From Sinohyriopsis cumingii (Eukaryota > Mollusca > Bivalvia > Unionida > Unionidae), in the NCBI GenBank assembly GCA_028554795.2, contig JAPYKE020000037.1, forward strand, positions 310,001 to 374,000: a stretch of DNA of 64,000 nucleotides, written 5' to 3'. Shown in pieces: positions 15,269-29,083 of this stretch (within the stretch, counting starts at the first letter, position 1; every line of letters starts with the position of its first letter). Both the position numbers and the translations under genes were made by a program. Under the pieces are notes generated by a model. The model worked only from the letters and a program-made list of their open reading frames with translations, was not told the origin of the DNA and ran no database searches.

Positions 15269-15900
15269 AAACCAATTAAGTGTTAAGTAGGTGGTAAAAC
15301 ATTCAGTTCGAGTGGCGATTTAAAACCGAACATGAGGATGTATACGGGAGAAAAACCATTTAAGTGTGAAGTAGGTGGTAAATTTTTTAGTCAGAGTGTA
15401 AATTTAAAAGTGCACATGATAAGGCATACTGGAGAAAAACTTTTTAAGTGTAAAATGTGTGATAGCATGTTTAGTCACAGTGGATATCTGAAACAGTGTG
15501 TGGTAAAATGTTTAATATACCTGGAAATCTACAGGACACATAATGGAGATAAAACACATAAGTGTGAAGTATGTGGTAAAATGTTTAGTATAAATTGAAG
15601 TCTTATGAGTCACATGAGGACACATACTGTGGAGAAACCATCTCAGTGTGAAGTATGTAATAAAATGTTTAGTGTACATGGAAGTCTAAAACAGCACATA
15701 AGTACACATACTGGAGAAAAAACTTTTTAGTGTGAAGTATGTAATAAAATGTTTAGTGTATGTGGAAGTCTAACACAGCACATAAGTACACATACTGGAG
15801 AAAAAACTTTTTAGTGTGAAGTATGTAATAAAATGTTTAGTGTATGTGAAGTCTAAAACAGCTCATGAGGATACATAATGAGAAGAAACCATTTAAGGGT
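15269..15900 (+). pseudogene. Decayed C2H2 fingers, tail of the array
   Basis: Finger sequence continues after the stop at 15266 in the same style (KCEVCGKMFS, HTGEK) but with further TAA codons replacing GAA, Cys-to-Gly changes (KCEVGGK) and frame breaks. The open piece 15332-15598 is part of it. Two almost identical units at about 15655-15750 and 15735-15835 show local duplication after decay. Confidence 0.85.
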
Positions 15901-17350
15901 GATGTGATGGAACTTACAGAGAGTGGATGTCTGTTAATTTACAAATGTATGTGGTATATAAAAGGAAAGTTTTGGAAATGTGCATCAGACAATACAGAGT
16001 TTGCAGCTTTAATTACTCAGAATTTACAATTATGAGTGTATGTCCAATCCAAAAGCCATATTATGTGTAAGCTTGTTTTTATTCATGTATTATTTATGTG
16101 AAAGTGAAAAAAAGAGATTGGTAATATCTGCCTCCTTACTTTTCAAAAGAAATCTATAAGGACAATGTAACAAGAAAATCCAGGTATTTATTCCTTTTAA
16201 ATATCTACCTGTATTAGAATTTGTTAAGACTAATTCATCAAAAATATTGTTTTTATGACTGAATGTTTACATAAAATATTTATTTTTCTCTAATATTTCC
16301 TGTAAAAAGTTAAATACAGTACTGTATATACTTTTTACTTTTATTTATTTATTTATTTTGCAGTCGTTTTATTGCATAACTGGATTGTGCTTGCATTTTT
16401 TGTCATAATACTATTAACTTATTTTAAACAGTGTAAAATTACAATAAAATCACAGGCAAATGAAGATATTATGCAGGGGGTATGGATGCTACAACAGCCT
16501 GATCTGTGAGTAACCTTAAAAACTTCAAAAATTTATATTAAAATTATTACTGGGGGGGGGGGGGTATTCTTTAGACAGAAAACAATCACAGCTCATCTGT
16601 GAAGATACAAGTATACAATTGTATTAATCTTTTTTACTACTACAGTAATTTCATATCCACAGGTATCAAACAGGTTTAATGCTATGTTGTAGCAGTAATA
16701 ATAAATAAAAAGAACTGCTGGTTACAGGTAGCGGTAGCAACGATATTTATATTCATTGAGTATATAGTTGCTACCGAAGGAGTCTGATGTTTTATCAGTA
16801 AAGTACCTTACAATAAATCCCCTGAATGTACTATAAATGTATGTATATTTATTATACTGATTTCGTGTTGAAACAGATTTCGTTGTACTTTATTAATAAA
16901 ACGTTAGACTGTGGTTGATACTACCAGGTGCGAAAGGGAGAGAACTAACACATATATCCGGTTTAAAGCTGAGACGGATGGTATGTTATATTACAACCCT
17001 ATTCCCAAGAAACGAAGATAAGTACCACAATATTCTTGGCACATTATATAATTAGATACATAAATAAAACCTATCCCGTGTGAAACCCTCCATGATCCGC
17101 GCGTTTTGTGGATATTTCATGAAAATATTCTTTGAGCCATATCAAATTCTTAACAATAACGTATAGTTTAAAAGAAAAACCAAATGGTTTCCTTTGCGCA
17201 CGTTATCACGTAAAATGTTCCCGTTATTCATGAAATTATCCGATCAAAATTAAATAATTGGGCGCCACGTAAAGTGGGGTACACCCTCTGTACAAAAATA
17301 GTAAGATGGTATCACTCGGCCCGACTGAAGCGCCCTCTAGTTACGTTGTT
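15901..17350. other. Intergenic between finger arrays
   Basis: AT-rich, with no gene recognised. A perfect 10-bp inverted repeat CGGTAGCAAC/GTTGCTACCG lies at 16732-16741 and 16767-16776. A G-run lies near 16552-16563. Confidence 0.5.
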
Positions 17351-17356
17351 ATCGCT

Positions 17357-19290
17357 ATGAAGTGTGTGATAAAATGTTTAGTCAGTTTGGCATTTTAAAA
17401 CTGCACATAAGGGTGCATACTGGAGAAAAACCATTTAAATGTGAAGTGTGTAATAAAATGTTTAATGTGAATGGACATCTAAAACAACACACAGGAATAC
17501 ATACTGGAGAGAACCATTTAAGTGTGAGGTGTTTGATACATATTTTAGTCGACCTGGACATCTAAAGAAGCATTTGATAACACATAGTGGAGAAAACACA
17601 TTTGCATGTGAAGTATGTAATAAAACATTTCATAGCAGCAGTATGCTTACACTACACCTGAAAATCTATCAAAGTGTGACGTGTGTGGTAAACTGTTGAG
17701 TCGTAGTGGAAGTCTAAAGCACAAGAGGATGCATACTGGAGAGAAACCATTTAAGTGTGAAGTGTGTGATAAAATGTTTAGGCAGAGTGGACATTTAAAA
17801 AAGCACATTTGGGAGCATGTTGGAGAAAAATAATTCAAGTTTAAAGTTTGTGATAAAATGTTTATTCTTTGTGGAAATTGAAAATGGCACAAGAGGATGC
17901 AATCTGTAGAAGACAAAAAAACAACAACATTGAAATGTGAAGCATGTGATAAAATGTTTGGTGAGAGTGGAAGACTAAAACGGCACATGAGGATACGTAC
18001 TGGAGAGAAACCATTTGAGACTGAAGTATTCATAAAAGATCTACTCAGATGGGAAGTCTAGACAAGCTGGAGAAAAACCATTTGTGCTTGAGGCATGTTA
18101 TCAAAGATTGACTCTTAAAAAAAAAAAAACTCGAACAAATCACAGAAGAGTGAGGCACATGAAGTTACATACTGAAGATAAACAATTTAAGTGTGAAGTA
18201 TGTGATGGAAGGTTCGGTGAGAGTGAAAAGTCCAAAGAGGCACACGAGAATACATACTGGAGAAAAACCATTTAAGTTTGAAGTATTTAATAAAGTGTTT
18301 AGTGTACATGGAAGTCTAAAACAGCACACGAGGATACAACTGGAGAAAAACCATTTAAGTTTGAAGTATGTAATAAAGTGTTTAGTGTACATGGAAGTCT
18401 AAAACGGCACACGAGGATACATACTGGAGAAAAACCATTTAAGTTTGAAGTATTTAATAAAGTGTTTAGTGTACATGGAAGTCTAAAACGGTACATGAGG
18501 ATACATACTGGAGAGAAATCTTTTAATTGAATTTTGTGAGAAAATGTTTCGTATATATGGAAGACTTAAACAGCACATGCGCCTACATACTGGAGAAAAA
18601 AAACATTTAAGTGAGAAATATGTGATGCAAGGTTCAGTGAAGGCGGATATCTGAAAAAGCACTTAAGGATATGTGCTGGAAAAATAATTGAAGTGTGAAT
18701 TATGCGATGAAATCATGTTGTACTGGAACTCTCAAGGAGTACATGAGTGAGCTTTCTGGAGGAAAAATAATAGAATATGTAGTATGTGATGGAAGATGCA
18801 GTTGAGTAAAAGGCTCACGAGAAGACATACTGGATACAAACCAATTTAGTATGAAGTGAGGACCCATACAGGATAAACACCAATTTAGTTTGAAGTGAAG
18901 ACCCATGTTGTATATAATTCAATTAAGTATGAAGTGAGGACCTATACTGGATAAAAAACCATTTAAGTATGAAGTAAGGACTTGTACTGTATTAAAACCA
19001 GGCAAGTACAACATATGTCAAAATGTTTTGGGGAGATGTAAAATGGCAAAAGAGAAAATATAATGGAGAAAATAATTTAATTGTTATGTATAAATGATAT
19101 GATGTTTAGTCAGTGGAAATTGGAATGTAGATATGAAGACACATACTGCAGAAAACAAATTAAAGTATGAAGTTTGCGCTTTAATGTTTGGTGAAGGTAA
19201 AAGTCTCAAAACATAACCGATTTTTCATTCTGGAGAAACAGTCAATCGTTTGTGAAACTTTAAGAGGAATTTTGTTTAATCAGAGTGCAC
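17357..19290 (+). pseudogene. Second C2H2 array, heavily decayed
   Basis: Finger units (EVCDKMFSQ..., HTGEKPFK) start abruptly mid-finger at 17357, with no start codon or leader of their own. The first frame break is at about 17510, where one A of GAGAAACCA is missing. Many further stops and shifts follow. At 18280-18500 three near-identical units ('aatttagtgtacatggaagt'-like) repeat in tandem. The last 600 bases keep only linker-like traces. Together with 14246-15900 this looks like one expanding and collapsing finger locus. Confidence 0.85.
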
Positions 19291-19299
19291 ATGTTCAGG

Positions 19300-20890
19300 G
19301 ATTTAAAAATCCACTTGCTCAAACCCTAGAACAAGCTTGATTTTGGCCTGATAACCTCAAGAGTTATTGCGTTTCCTTTATATAAAGGGCAATATCTCTA
19401 GAGCTTATCCAATGGGCAAGTCCAAAAATCTGAGTGAGATCCAAAATATTTTATTTATTATCAGCTGTCTTGGTAAGAGAAGCTAGTTTACTTACAATGT
19501 GTAATATTTAGTTTGCAAATCCAGTGCTTTATATTATATTCTGCAATTTTATACTTTCAGAGCTCACCGAGTATGTATATCAATTCCTTTAGTATTCACA
19601 TGCACCATATTCTTCTTTTACATACCTAGCGAGAGATTATTTTGTTTATGTTGTGTAGTATGTTATTTCCATTACGTAGTCATTGGTCAGTCACATTTTC
19701 ATGCTCAAAACAGTTGGATTTTTAAAGATGTCGCTGATATTAGTGTGATGTGGTATCGATTATTGATAATATATTCCTTGATATTTCTTTGACAATTGTA
19801 TTTGCAAATAAAAAGGCAGTCGCCTTTAGCAATTAGCCATGGGGATGGTTTTCATTCCAAATGTGATTTATTTGACATAGTGTAGCACCCACAAGTGGTT
19901 GTTTAAGATATGTTGTTTGGATGATAATTGCAGGAAACCAGTGCATACTTACTGCTTTGCAAACAATTAAATGGATAAAACCAAATGTTCTCAAATCATC
20001 GTCAAAGAACAAATAATTTGAAGCATGTTGTCGATTTTAATCGTCTAGATGTTTATATTAACATGGAAGCCGACATGATTGGACACAATATGCCCCAGTA
20101 TAAAAGCAGAGTGAAAATCATTCATATTTGTGGATTACTTTAGTGATGAATGCATTTTTACATTGTTTTGTTTTTTGAATGGATACTTAAATCTGCGTGA
20201 TCATTTGATATTAATTGGTAAAGTAGGTAAAGGAAAATGTTAAACCATTATTAAGATTAAATGAACACAGTTCTATTATTGGTTAATTAATTTCGCAACT
20301 AAGGTCTTTTATCGTTCTCTCTATCTCTCTCTCATAAAAATCTAGATCTTTTTCAGCGCCTTTTCTACTAATCACTTCTCTTTCAGATACATTCCCTGAT
20401 CGCATTAATGTTAGGAATATAAGCTCCTGAATCCAGTCCTTCCAAAAACTAAATTTTGTCCTTCTATCTATAAAATACAGACAAATGGCAATAACTCTTG
20501 CCCATTACCTCCCCTTGCCACCTTCGGGTGGTACGAGTTTAAAGCATTCGCTGTGAACTAGATAGATGTAGTTCACTTCGCCTCCAAAATACCAGCTGGA
20601 TTGTGTGTTATATTCATCTATCCATTTAGGATTTTCAGACTTATTACAACTTATTCTACAGGTGTTGTACATTTCTTTAAATAATTTCGACCATATTTAT
20701 GTGAAGTTTCATCACCTATATGGACTTGGTCTCTGCTTTCTCTAACCGCATGGTTCTCACAACTACATTTTAATAGAAAAACATGTTTGTAATTCGTGTT
20801 CGCGCACACTGTTTTTGTAACACCCCTAGCATAGTGGATATCTCTGGCATTGTTAACATTGTTAACTAATTTGTGTTATTATTATTATTA
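19300..20890. other. Intergenic, nothing recognised
   Basis: No open frame, RNA gene or repeat that I can support. Confidence 0.45.
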
Positions 20891-20893
20891 TTA

Positions 20894-22720
20894 TTCCCTT
20901 TGTCGGTACAGAACATAAGAATGACGAAGTCTATGAAGTGTGCAGAATTCAAGGCAAGCGCGGATTCACATGATCCATGCATCAGCTGTACCAAGTGTAC
21001 ATCGTCAGCTACATGCATCGTGTGCGCTAATTGGTCAGATACTACATGATCGACAGAACTATGGAAGAGCTCAAAGAACAAGCAGCGACTGAGAAAATCA
21101 AAGATTGACAGTACTGTTGTACTAAGTATGCATCCAAATACGGAGTCTGTGACCAGTTTGGTAGGGGATGCCATTGGCCGCCCATCCCCAACAAAGAAAG
21201 ATTGAACATTACCTATTGCTACTTTTACTGAACTGTAGAATTGGAGTGAGCTGCAACTTCTCCTCCACCTACACTGTTCCTGGAGTTGCAAGCACATTGT
21301 TTGGTACAACAGCAATAACAGAGCTGATTAGTTCTGGCCAACGTTTTCCCATCCTGCCATCTTCTTCTGTCCAGGCAGAGACTTTGAATACTATGCAGGG
21401 GATATTCCACCCAATCCTAGGCAGTTCAGTCGGTGTAAGTCCTCCTCACATGCCCAAGCATGGATTTAGGGCCTGTAGGCCTGCATTGAATGAGTTATAC
21501 CATCTAGCTGGACTTCAGTTTGATGACATACCTTTCACCAACAGTACCATCCAGCCATCTTGCCCGCAATCCATGCCATTCAGTGGCCGTATGGCTTCCA
21601 TGGTATACCGTACTGGTTTTCCAGGGATCTCATTGATAGATCCATCTGTTTATCTATTATTGCCACTTCACCAGTAATGCCGCCATCTACACTTATTTCA
21701 ACAAGTCATCGGTACCAGTTCGACAACTACATTCTACAAATATGGCTAGCCATTTATTCACAGCTTACCATTTGGAACAGCTTTAGAGAAGATGGCCACT
21801 CTTTGTCAATACCACCGGGTATGCATTATATGGATGTAGATCTTGATCATGACCAGGATGGCCCACACACTGATTATGGGGATACACCTGAAGATAGCTC
21901 ACATTCAGGTTGCCCATGCAGAAAACTGAATATAGCTTTAAAGCAGCTGTACAGGAAATTTAACGGGTGTTTTTGAAATAAGAATGTCCACCACCTCCGT
22001 TTTCTACACTGGCATACAGGATCAAAGCCTCAGTCGATATTGATGATAAGGAAGTCAACCCCTCCTTTCATATTTTCCTGCAGTCAAGAAAAAGTCAGTG
22101 AAATTGCAAAGAGCCTTCTACCAAGATCAGTGAGCTAGTCAGTTCCAAAGCCTTTCATTTTTGAGATTCAGTTACCAGTGTACTTTAAATCTCTTTGGTA
22201 TAGAACCCATTCCAATGCTTTTTCTTCAGATCTCCAGGCGTTAGACAAGAAATACACCGCAGTCAATATGACTTCGCCTACTTACTAAAAGATGGAGAAA
22301 GGAGTGATGCATGCTACTATGAAGCTCGCTCACAACATCATGGCCACATCTTCGTTCTTAGATTTGGCATCGCTGGAAATGTTCTGGTGGATAAGGCCAG
22401 CAATGAACATGCCTGGTAGTAAATAGCTAGAATATCAAAGGTTATTAAGTGGGCAGCCCACCATGTAATGGTGAATACTTTGATGGCTTCCACCAACTTG
22501 GATCTTGTGAGGCAGGACGCATGCTTATGCTTTACCTCACTCAGGCTTCATTACTCACTGTCCCTGCAAACCACTTCTTTCAGATCACCTCTACTGTTCA
22601 GTGGCAAGACAGATGAAGTTCAGAGGCAGATACCCAAGGAACTGCAACCTCCACCTCTCTACACAGTGTTACGACTCGTTGGTCATAAACTAAGTAGCCG
22701 AAAGAAGCAAACCCAATAAA
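20894..22720 (+). pseudogene. Possible gag relic of a tyrosine-recombinase retroelement
   Basis: From about 20914 one plus frame reads a Cys/His-rich stretch (SHDPC-x2-C-x2-C, then C-x2-C-x2-W) of the kind I associate with gag-like proteins of DIRS/Ngaro-type elements. A stop follows about 50 codons in. Later pieces (around 22200-22440, with HNIMATSSFLDLASLEM) look like the downstream part of the same protein in shifting frames. Terminal repeats, recombinase and RT were not found. The open frames at 21168-21677 and 21560-21976 are probably frame shadows of this relic. Identification rests on weak motif memory. Confidence 0.35.
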
Positions 22721-23165
22721 TTTGGAAAAACTTAAGAAATACATTTAATCATCAAAGTTATAAATGAAAATGTGAGAAGAACTTACTGTATTATGAAGTG
22801 AATCCAAATTAATCCTGATAAACTTATATTTAAATCCAAAAAATGAAAGGTTCCGTAAAATTTTCAAGACCAAAATGTACTGCTCTGCCAAGAATCGTGA
22901 CATTGTCAAAATGGTGTCATCCAGAAATCCTTTGAATAATTCACAATAGTTCAGATAAATATATTTTTTTTTTAAAAAAATGAGCACTTTCTTTTTCCAC
23001 TGAACAGTCCAAATAAATGTTTCTCCTCTCTAATAATATCTAAGTACAACATAAAGCACGTCTCCAGACTTGCAAAAGGGACACAAAAACTGAGGACGAC
23101 TCCGAATTAGGAATAAATGTGATTGCTCAGGTCTCTCCTTATATGTACCATCAATTACAACTATA
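22721..23165. other. Intergenic, nothing recognised
   Basis: No supported feature. Confidence 0.4.
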
Positions 23166-23411
23166 GGGGTCCCCGAGTGACCGAGTGGTCTAAAGCGCTC
23201 ATCGTTCCGGATCACTGCCATCTCATCTCTGCGTGGGTTCGGGTCTTGGGCTTGGCTAACGTTGGTACGTGAAAAAGCTTGCCAGTAGCTTCTCGTGGGT
23301 CGCTGGTTGTTCCCCGGGTTTTCCCGGGTTCTTCCTGCACCAATTATACTGGCTGTCACGTATAGCCTGTCTTGTATCGAAAAATGGCATTAAACCCTAC
23401 AACAACAACTA
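23166..23411 (+). repeat. tRNA-Leu-derived SINE copy 3
   Basis: Head 'ccccgagtgaccgagtggtc', B-box-like 'gggttcgggtctt', core 'cttgccagtagcttctcgtg', end 'aaaatggcattaaaccctac' followed by aacaacaac. The minus-strand open frame over it is not a gene. Confidence 0.9.
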
Positions 23412-23987
23412 AAGTTCACAGCATACCCCACGTGACTGATCTTACTACTCAATTTATTTCGAAATTCCCTATTCATGTGACCTAACCCAACCAATGGGAA
23501 ATTACTTACTAATTCTAAAACCGTCCTAATCCCACCAGCCAATGAGAAATTAACCCAAAGTCATCAACAGGTCTTATACTTAATAATTGACAATAGATAG
23601 TTAAGCATCTATGTATAGATCCTATGTAATTTTGTGCTCTTAATATTCCTAAAACAGACCTTAGTCACGTAGGCAAAATGTAACTAAAGATAATGGGAAA
23701 TTGCTACAATTTACAGCCATGAATAAAAATTGTAGAAATTATATAAAAGCATGTACCAGGAGTTTTTAAAAAAATAGATATGCATAACAACAGCAATCAC
23801 ATTATAAAATCATCTCCCACTCTCCCTCAGAGACTGGATGATAAGAGACGAGGGAATGCTGGATCACTCACGTCTCAACCCCAAAAACAGCCGCAATCCC
23901 AGCCCTATACACGGAGACAATTTCCAGATCAGTCTTGGAGGTAGTCGTCTCGTGGGGGAAGGAAACTAAGTTTCTCAAACCCCATGC

Positions 23988-24021
<34 letters not shown>

Positions 24022-27000
24022 CGTTGACTCATATGCCCGACCGACAGCAGATAAATATCCCATGGGCGTCAGACTCTTGTTTTTAAAACAGCACTGGATC
24101 GATCTCTTCTCGCAAGACGAGTGAGCAATCTAAATTGTATCAGTAAGACTTAAGATCTCGTATTGCCACCTCCCTCCCGTTTCACCCTCTCCATCCGTGA
24201 CGGATGTACCGTCCGACTTGCCCATTGCTTTTGTTTCTGGTGAGTTTTGCTGCCACTAATATCCTCTTACACTTCCAGAGCACCAAATTTTCAATAGCAT
24301 TTACAGCATCAACGTCTGTAATGGATGGAAAATAAATACTTACATTCCTAAGAAGGATAAGAATTTCCTGGTTAAATCAGTTTTTCTGAGTTATTTGGAT
24401 CCTGAAGTCAAATGTCTGGAAGCGTTTCGGTGCGTCATATTGGAAATTCAAAAACGGTTATCAGCATAGCCTGTGAAATGGTTAGATTTACTAGTGGAAA
24501 CTTTATATTTTATCTTTTCCCTAGATACACTAGCAGACTCGTCACTTCAACTATACCAGTAATAATGAAAGCTGAAAATGTTTAAATGATATATTTGTAC
24601 TTGCAAATCATGATTTGGGAACATTTATTGTATCCAATTGTGTAACATTCATCCTCTTGTCACCTTGAAATCAATGCCATAGATCAAATCAGTGTCTGAC
24701 AAACTCACTTTTGATAACGATTTTGGAGCACTTACTTTCTATCCATTTAATTTATAGCCAAACAGTATATATCGGTCTATTGTAATTATCATGTAAACAA
24801 AAGATGACAAACACAGCTTATGGGTTGTAAATATTCGTTACATCAATTGCTCTTTAAATGAAAATACGTTAACGATTACTTCCTTTTGTTTCCAAGTTTA
24901 TCTGCCCAAAAAAATATTTAAAGTTGTATCGTTAAGATTTTAGTGTCCATCTTGGCGATTATGCCATGTATTTTGGCCATATGATTTTAGAAGAGCACAG
25001 CAGAAACAATAGATTTGTAATTAATTATAACTTGTAAAATTGCCTTAACAACAAATATCAATAGTTGAACACAGTAGAAATGTAATGCCCATGAGTAAAT
25101 AGCTTACAGTTCCTCTTCACGATTTTTATCATGAAGGACAATGCTTTCCTTCTTTAATCTGTCCTTTATCATAATAAATCATCTATTTTAAATTACAAAT
25201 ATAATATCAACATTATAATTCAATAAATCTTGGGTATAATGATTAATGAAGACATGACTAATATTCATGAATCTATTTTATCAGTCTTAATACATTTTTC
25301 TCCATTAAGCTTAATTTAGTCTTTTAAAATGTATATGCCGTTTTATTTAAAGTTACAGCATGATAAAATTAATTTTGCTAATCTCAAAATATTTTGGTGG
25401 CATTTATAGGAAGCTATATTTTCTGTAAATACATTTATGTTATTTACCTGGTATTTTATAAACTTACAAATATATTAATGGAGTATTGGGGGCGGGGTAT
25501 GGAAAATTTTAATCAGTTTTTTAATATCTTCATCTCATCTAAACCAAATGCAGTCTCTTTAATGTAAAGAAATATATAAAGGAAATATAAATCTGAAAGA
25601 GTAGATAAATACATTATGGAAAAGGATAAAGTGTGAAATAAATGTAATCATTTTGAGATTGGTCTAGTTTTCTTTGTTATTCCAATATTGAGTTGATTTC
25701 ATTATCTGAGAGCTCTTGTCAGTTAGCTTCAGAGCCACTGACATGGAGTCCAATTATATGGCAATCAAACTCTCAGTCATGCTGCAGGGCCTCACGCTGT
25801 CAGTTACATCTACCTACTGGTGACTGATTTCAACCACAGTACTTATCACCGATAGTAGAAATGTCCAATATTTTTATCGGAAATCAGCATTTCAAATGTA
25901 TGGGTTGTTTGTTCTGTATTTTGTTTTAAAGAATAAAGCCAGCCTAACCTCAACACTGATTTTAAAGAAACAGGTTCACAAGGTAGCCATTAAAATATTC
26001 TTCTAAAATGAGACAGGTCAGTTCAAATAGGGTTTATAGAAGCAAACACTGTTTCTCAACGTTTAGAAATAATAAATAGTGTTGTTGCTATCCTTTGTTT
26101 CATTCCATGTGCAGGGGAGTTTTCTGAAGTAAAATTAAAACAAAACGGAAAAAATGCAGTTAAAGACTTCGATAACTGTTGACAAATATGATTACAACAC
26201 TTTGGATTTAAAGCAGATATTGTCCTTAATGCGCATTTAGTTATGCCACTTGACAAATATGGATTTAAAACTACTGTGGATTCACAGTGATGCCCACGCA
26301 ATCCTGAACCGTAGTGACACCAGCGCCGTCAGTTGAGAAATTTGACAATCGAACTGAAAAGATTCTCGAGACATTGTAGAAATACACCAGTAAAAGGTCG
26401 GGAAGGACTCTCGAAAGATGTGCTTTTGTCGAGGTACATATCTCTCCATATCAGACTTTTCATGGATCCATTTATATACCAACACTAAAGTAAGTTCCGC
26501 CAAGGTTATAAATGTAAAACTGTTGAGAGGTCTTTTGAATGAGCAATTTTATAAGTTATATCCAGCTAGTGATCACCAACACATGCCTTGAAAATTGGGC
26601 AACTTCCCGAGTTGGTTACTAAATCCACAACAGACAAATTTGAAATACTCAATCCAGGTATCGCTGTTAATGTACTTACTTGGGATAAAGGCTTTTATCC
26701 GCTTGCACCATCCCAACATGGAAGAGCAAAGATCCAACTGTTGCAGGTTAGTTGGTTTTGATGGATTAATCGTAGATGCATTGACATACAAAAACACATA
26801 AACGATTACATCATCAATAGTAACCACGGATCCTTCTTTGAAATTGATCTAGATTTACATGATGTACATGTCCACCCAGTGACGGCCCCAAGCGGTAGTC
26901 TGTTGGTTGACGTGGTGTATCCGATCCGTTCCAAACTTGTAAAAACATCGACGGACCATACTTTGGTTAGTAGCATGACATTGTCCATCTTTTTACTTTT

Positions 27001-27141
27001 CAGGTGCATACTGATACCGAATAAATTTGTTTCCGGGTGATTGTAACGGTGCCGATTCTGATATCATTTTGTGTGTAAATTTAAGAGCCAATTGTTAAAT
27101 CGCATTGGCTGGTTTTAATTAAATCGTGTGTGTAATTTCGT
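23412..27141. other. Long AT-rich intergenic stretch
   Basis: It contains a (CT)n microsatellite at 23991-24019. Open frames around 26056-27009 on both strands show no motif I recognise. I see no RNA gene, terminal repeats or tandem structure. Confidence 0.45.
23991..24019. repeat. (CT)n microsatellite
   Basis: Uninterrupted CT dinucleotides. Confidence 0.95.
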
Positions 27142-27157
27142 TATTTAGTGTTGCTGT

Positions 27158-27320
27158 TGTTGTTGTTGTTGTGGGGTTTAACGCCATTTTTCAGCACACG
27201 ATAGGCTATACATGGCGGCCAGTATTAATGGTGGAGGAAGAACCCGGGAAAACCCCGGAAAGAACCACCGACCCACGAGAAGCTACTGGCAAGCTTTCTC
27301 ACATATCCACATTAGCTGAA
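27158..27320 (-). repeat. SINE copy 4, 5'-truncated, with target duplication
   Basis: It carries the (AAC)n tail and core but no tRNA head. Perfect 16-bp direct repeats TATTTAGTGTTGCTGT flank it at 27142-27157 and 27321-27336, as expected for LINE-type target-primed insertion with 5' truncation. Confidence 0.92.
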
Positions 27321-27336
27321 TATTTAGTGTTGCTGT

Positions 27337-28386
27337 GAATAATGGAAACCGTGTTACCCATCCGTGAGATCGCTCTACTGTCCGAAAAGGATCTATACTT
27401 TGAGATCTCATTCACAATTCCTACTTATACTGATGTCCGAATAACCATTCCGCAAGTGTGCGATTCGATCGTTCCACAGCAGTTAATTCACTAAGAATGC
27501 TGACATGTCCAACATGAACTCGCACATGGTGTTTAACAACAACGCAGCAACATTTCCTGGAAATTCTTTACTAGTATCCACTTGTAACAACTGTGGGCAT
27601 GTTAATGGTCCACATGCATAAATGTGTTAGAGTGCAACTGCAACACTTGCAGAATCTTTTAACGTCAACAGCTCAGCTTGTTTGGTCTGCTTGCATCATC
27701 GATCATGGTTAACGCGTACATTTATACACACACTTATGCACCACGTATCATGTAGAAGAAACGCCTCATAAGGGGTCCATGACGTGCTTTAATAATTGCG
27801 TAATGTACGGCTGTCTTAAGTTACGCAACGACTGTGCGTAAACATAATTTTTTCGTTTCACTAACGTTCCGTAAACTTTGCATTAAAGTAAATACTCGCG
27901 TAATTTTACTTTAAGGAAGAACTAAGTTTTGCGCAAGGAAACGATGGTGGCTTTTATTATCTTCGGGCTTAAACAAACTCAAAATGCAAAAACAAGTTTG
28001 CACCACCAATGTGTGTTCCATGACAGAAAACAAGTCCTCGATACTTTGGTTGACCAAAGTTTAATACATGCATATTTGTATAGTCCTCAATGGCCTAGAC
28101 GATGACTGAAAAGGTGTCATTTGCTTTAGCAACAAGTGCACATACCTGTACTAATGCAGGCCATTGTAGTACATATTCTATCATATTATCCTCATGAACC
28201 TGCGTATCAGTGCTAGTGTGTGCAAACCACCACTTCATGCTTCATGCTCACTTCAGGGATTTTTCCAGTCTGGTTTGGGTATTCCCTACGAGACACCCAA
28301 TCTGTATTTGAATTGATCTTTCCTTGCCTGTAGCATATTTAAAAATCAGATCTGTAGAAGCAATGCCCATCTTAACAAGCAACCTG
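27337..28386. other. Intergenic, nothing recognised
   Basis: No supported feature. Confidence 0.4.
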
Positions 28387-28584
28387 CTACTGTTTGATCG
28401 ACTTTATTGTTTTAATTGCAGCATGATCAGTATATATAAAAAACATCACGGAAGTTAGATACACATGGAAATGGCGAACACCCTCTATCAAAGCTCTATC
28501 AAGGTCCGTAATTCCCCAGTTCAGTTCAGCCTTTCTTAAAGCCCTTCCCCCATAAGCTACAACCCTTTCTCTACTTTTCTTCAT
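28387..28584 (-). pseudogene. Ty3/gypsy RNase H fragment, minus strand
   Basis: About 65 codons read ERVVAYGGRALRKAELNWGI, then a VRHFHVYL segment and a FIYTDHAAIK segment. This is the RNase H region of a Ty3/gypsy polyprotein. It faces the opposite way from the gag-integrase-RT remains that begin about 400 bases later, so it is either a separate copy or an inverted piece. No other part of its element is visible on the minus strand. Confidence 0.7.
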
Positions 28585-29083
28585 CTTTCTGCCCTAATAT
28601 ATAGTCAGTATCTATGCCGCTTTTGTATGTGAACAAGATAAATTCTTTTTCAAATTCTCTCATCTTCTTCGAATAATTTCTTGTCTGAAGTTTCTCTGTT
28701 CAGTTCCGCTGTTAAGTTCCTATCTCGTATCTTGTATCTCCTATATCTGTCTGTATTTCCCTGTCTCTATCTCTCTTTCTCTCCCATGCATCCAAATTTG
28801 TATATAGATATACTTTGAATTGTATTGAACCTTAAAGTTGAATGCGTTCAGCATTAAAAATTTTATCACATTTAAGCCAGAAAAGTCTTTGTGAAGGGTC
28901 ACATTGACCTTTCTTCCTTTCTCACCCCATCCCCCGTGTCAGTGTTAAAACGTGAAAGGCTAGCATGTATGACTCAGTGAGATCTGAGCATTGCTAAGGG
29001 CTGATCAAGCGTGATCAGGTCCGTGGCCCAGGAAAGACCCAAGGGGTAGATAAGGGTACCCCTGGTAAGAAAGAGGAAGTTGT

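Noticed and set aside
23166-23240. tRNA-Leu gene in SINE heads
   Set aside because: A and B boxes are present but the cloverleaf is not complete, and every copy continues into the SINE core and tail.
26056-27009. Cluster of short frames on both strands
   Set aside because: Overlapping frames without motif, composition signal or conserved start; probably chance.
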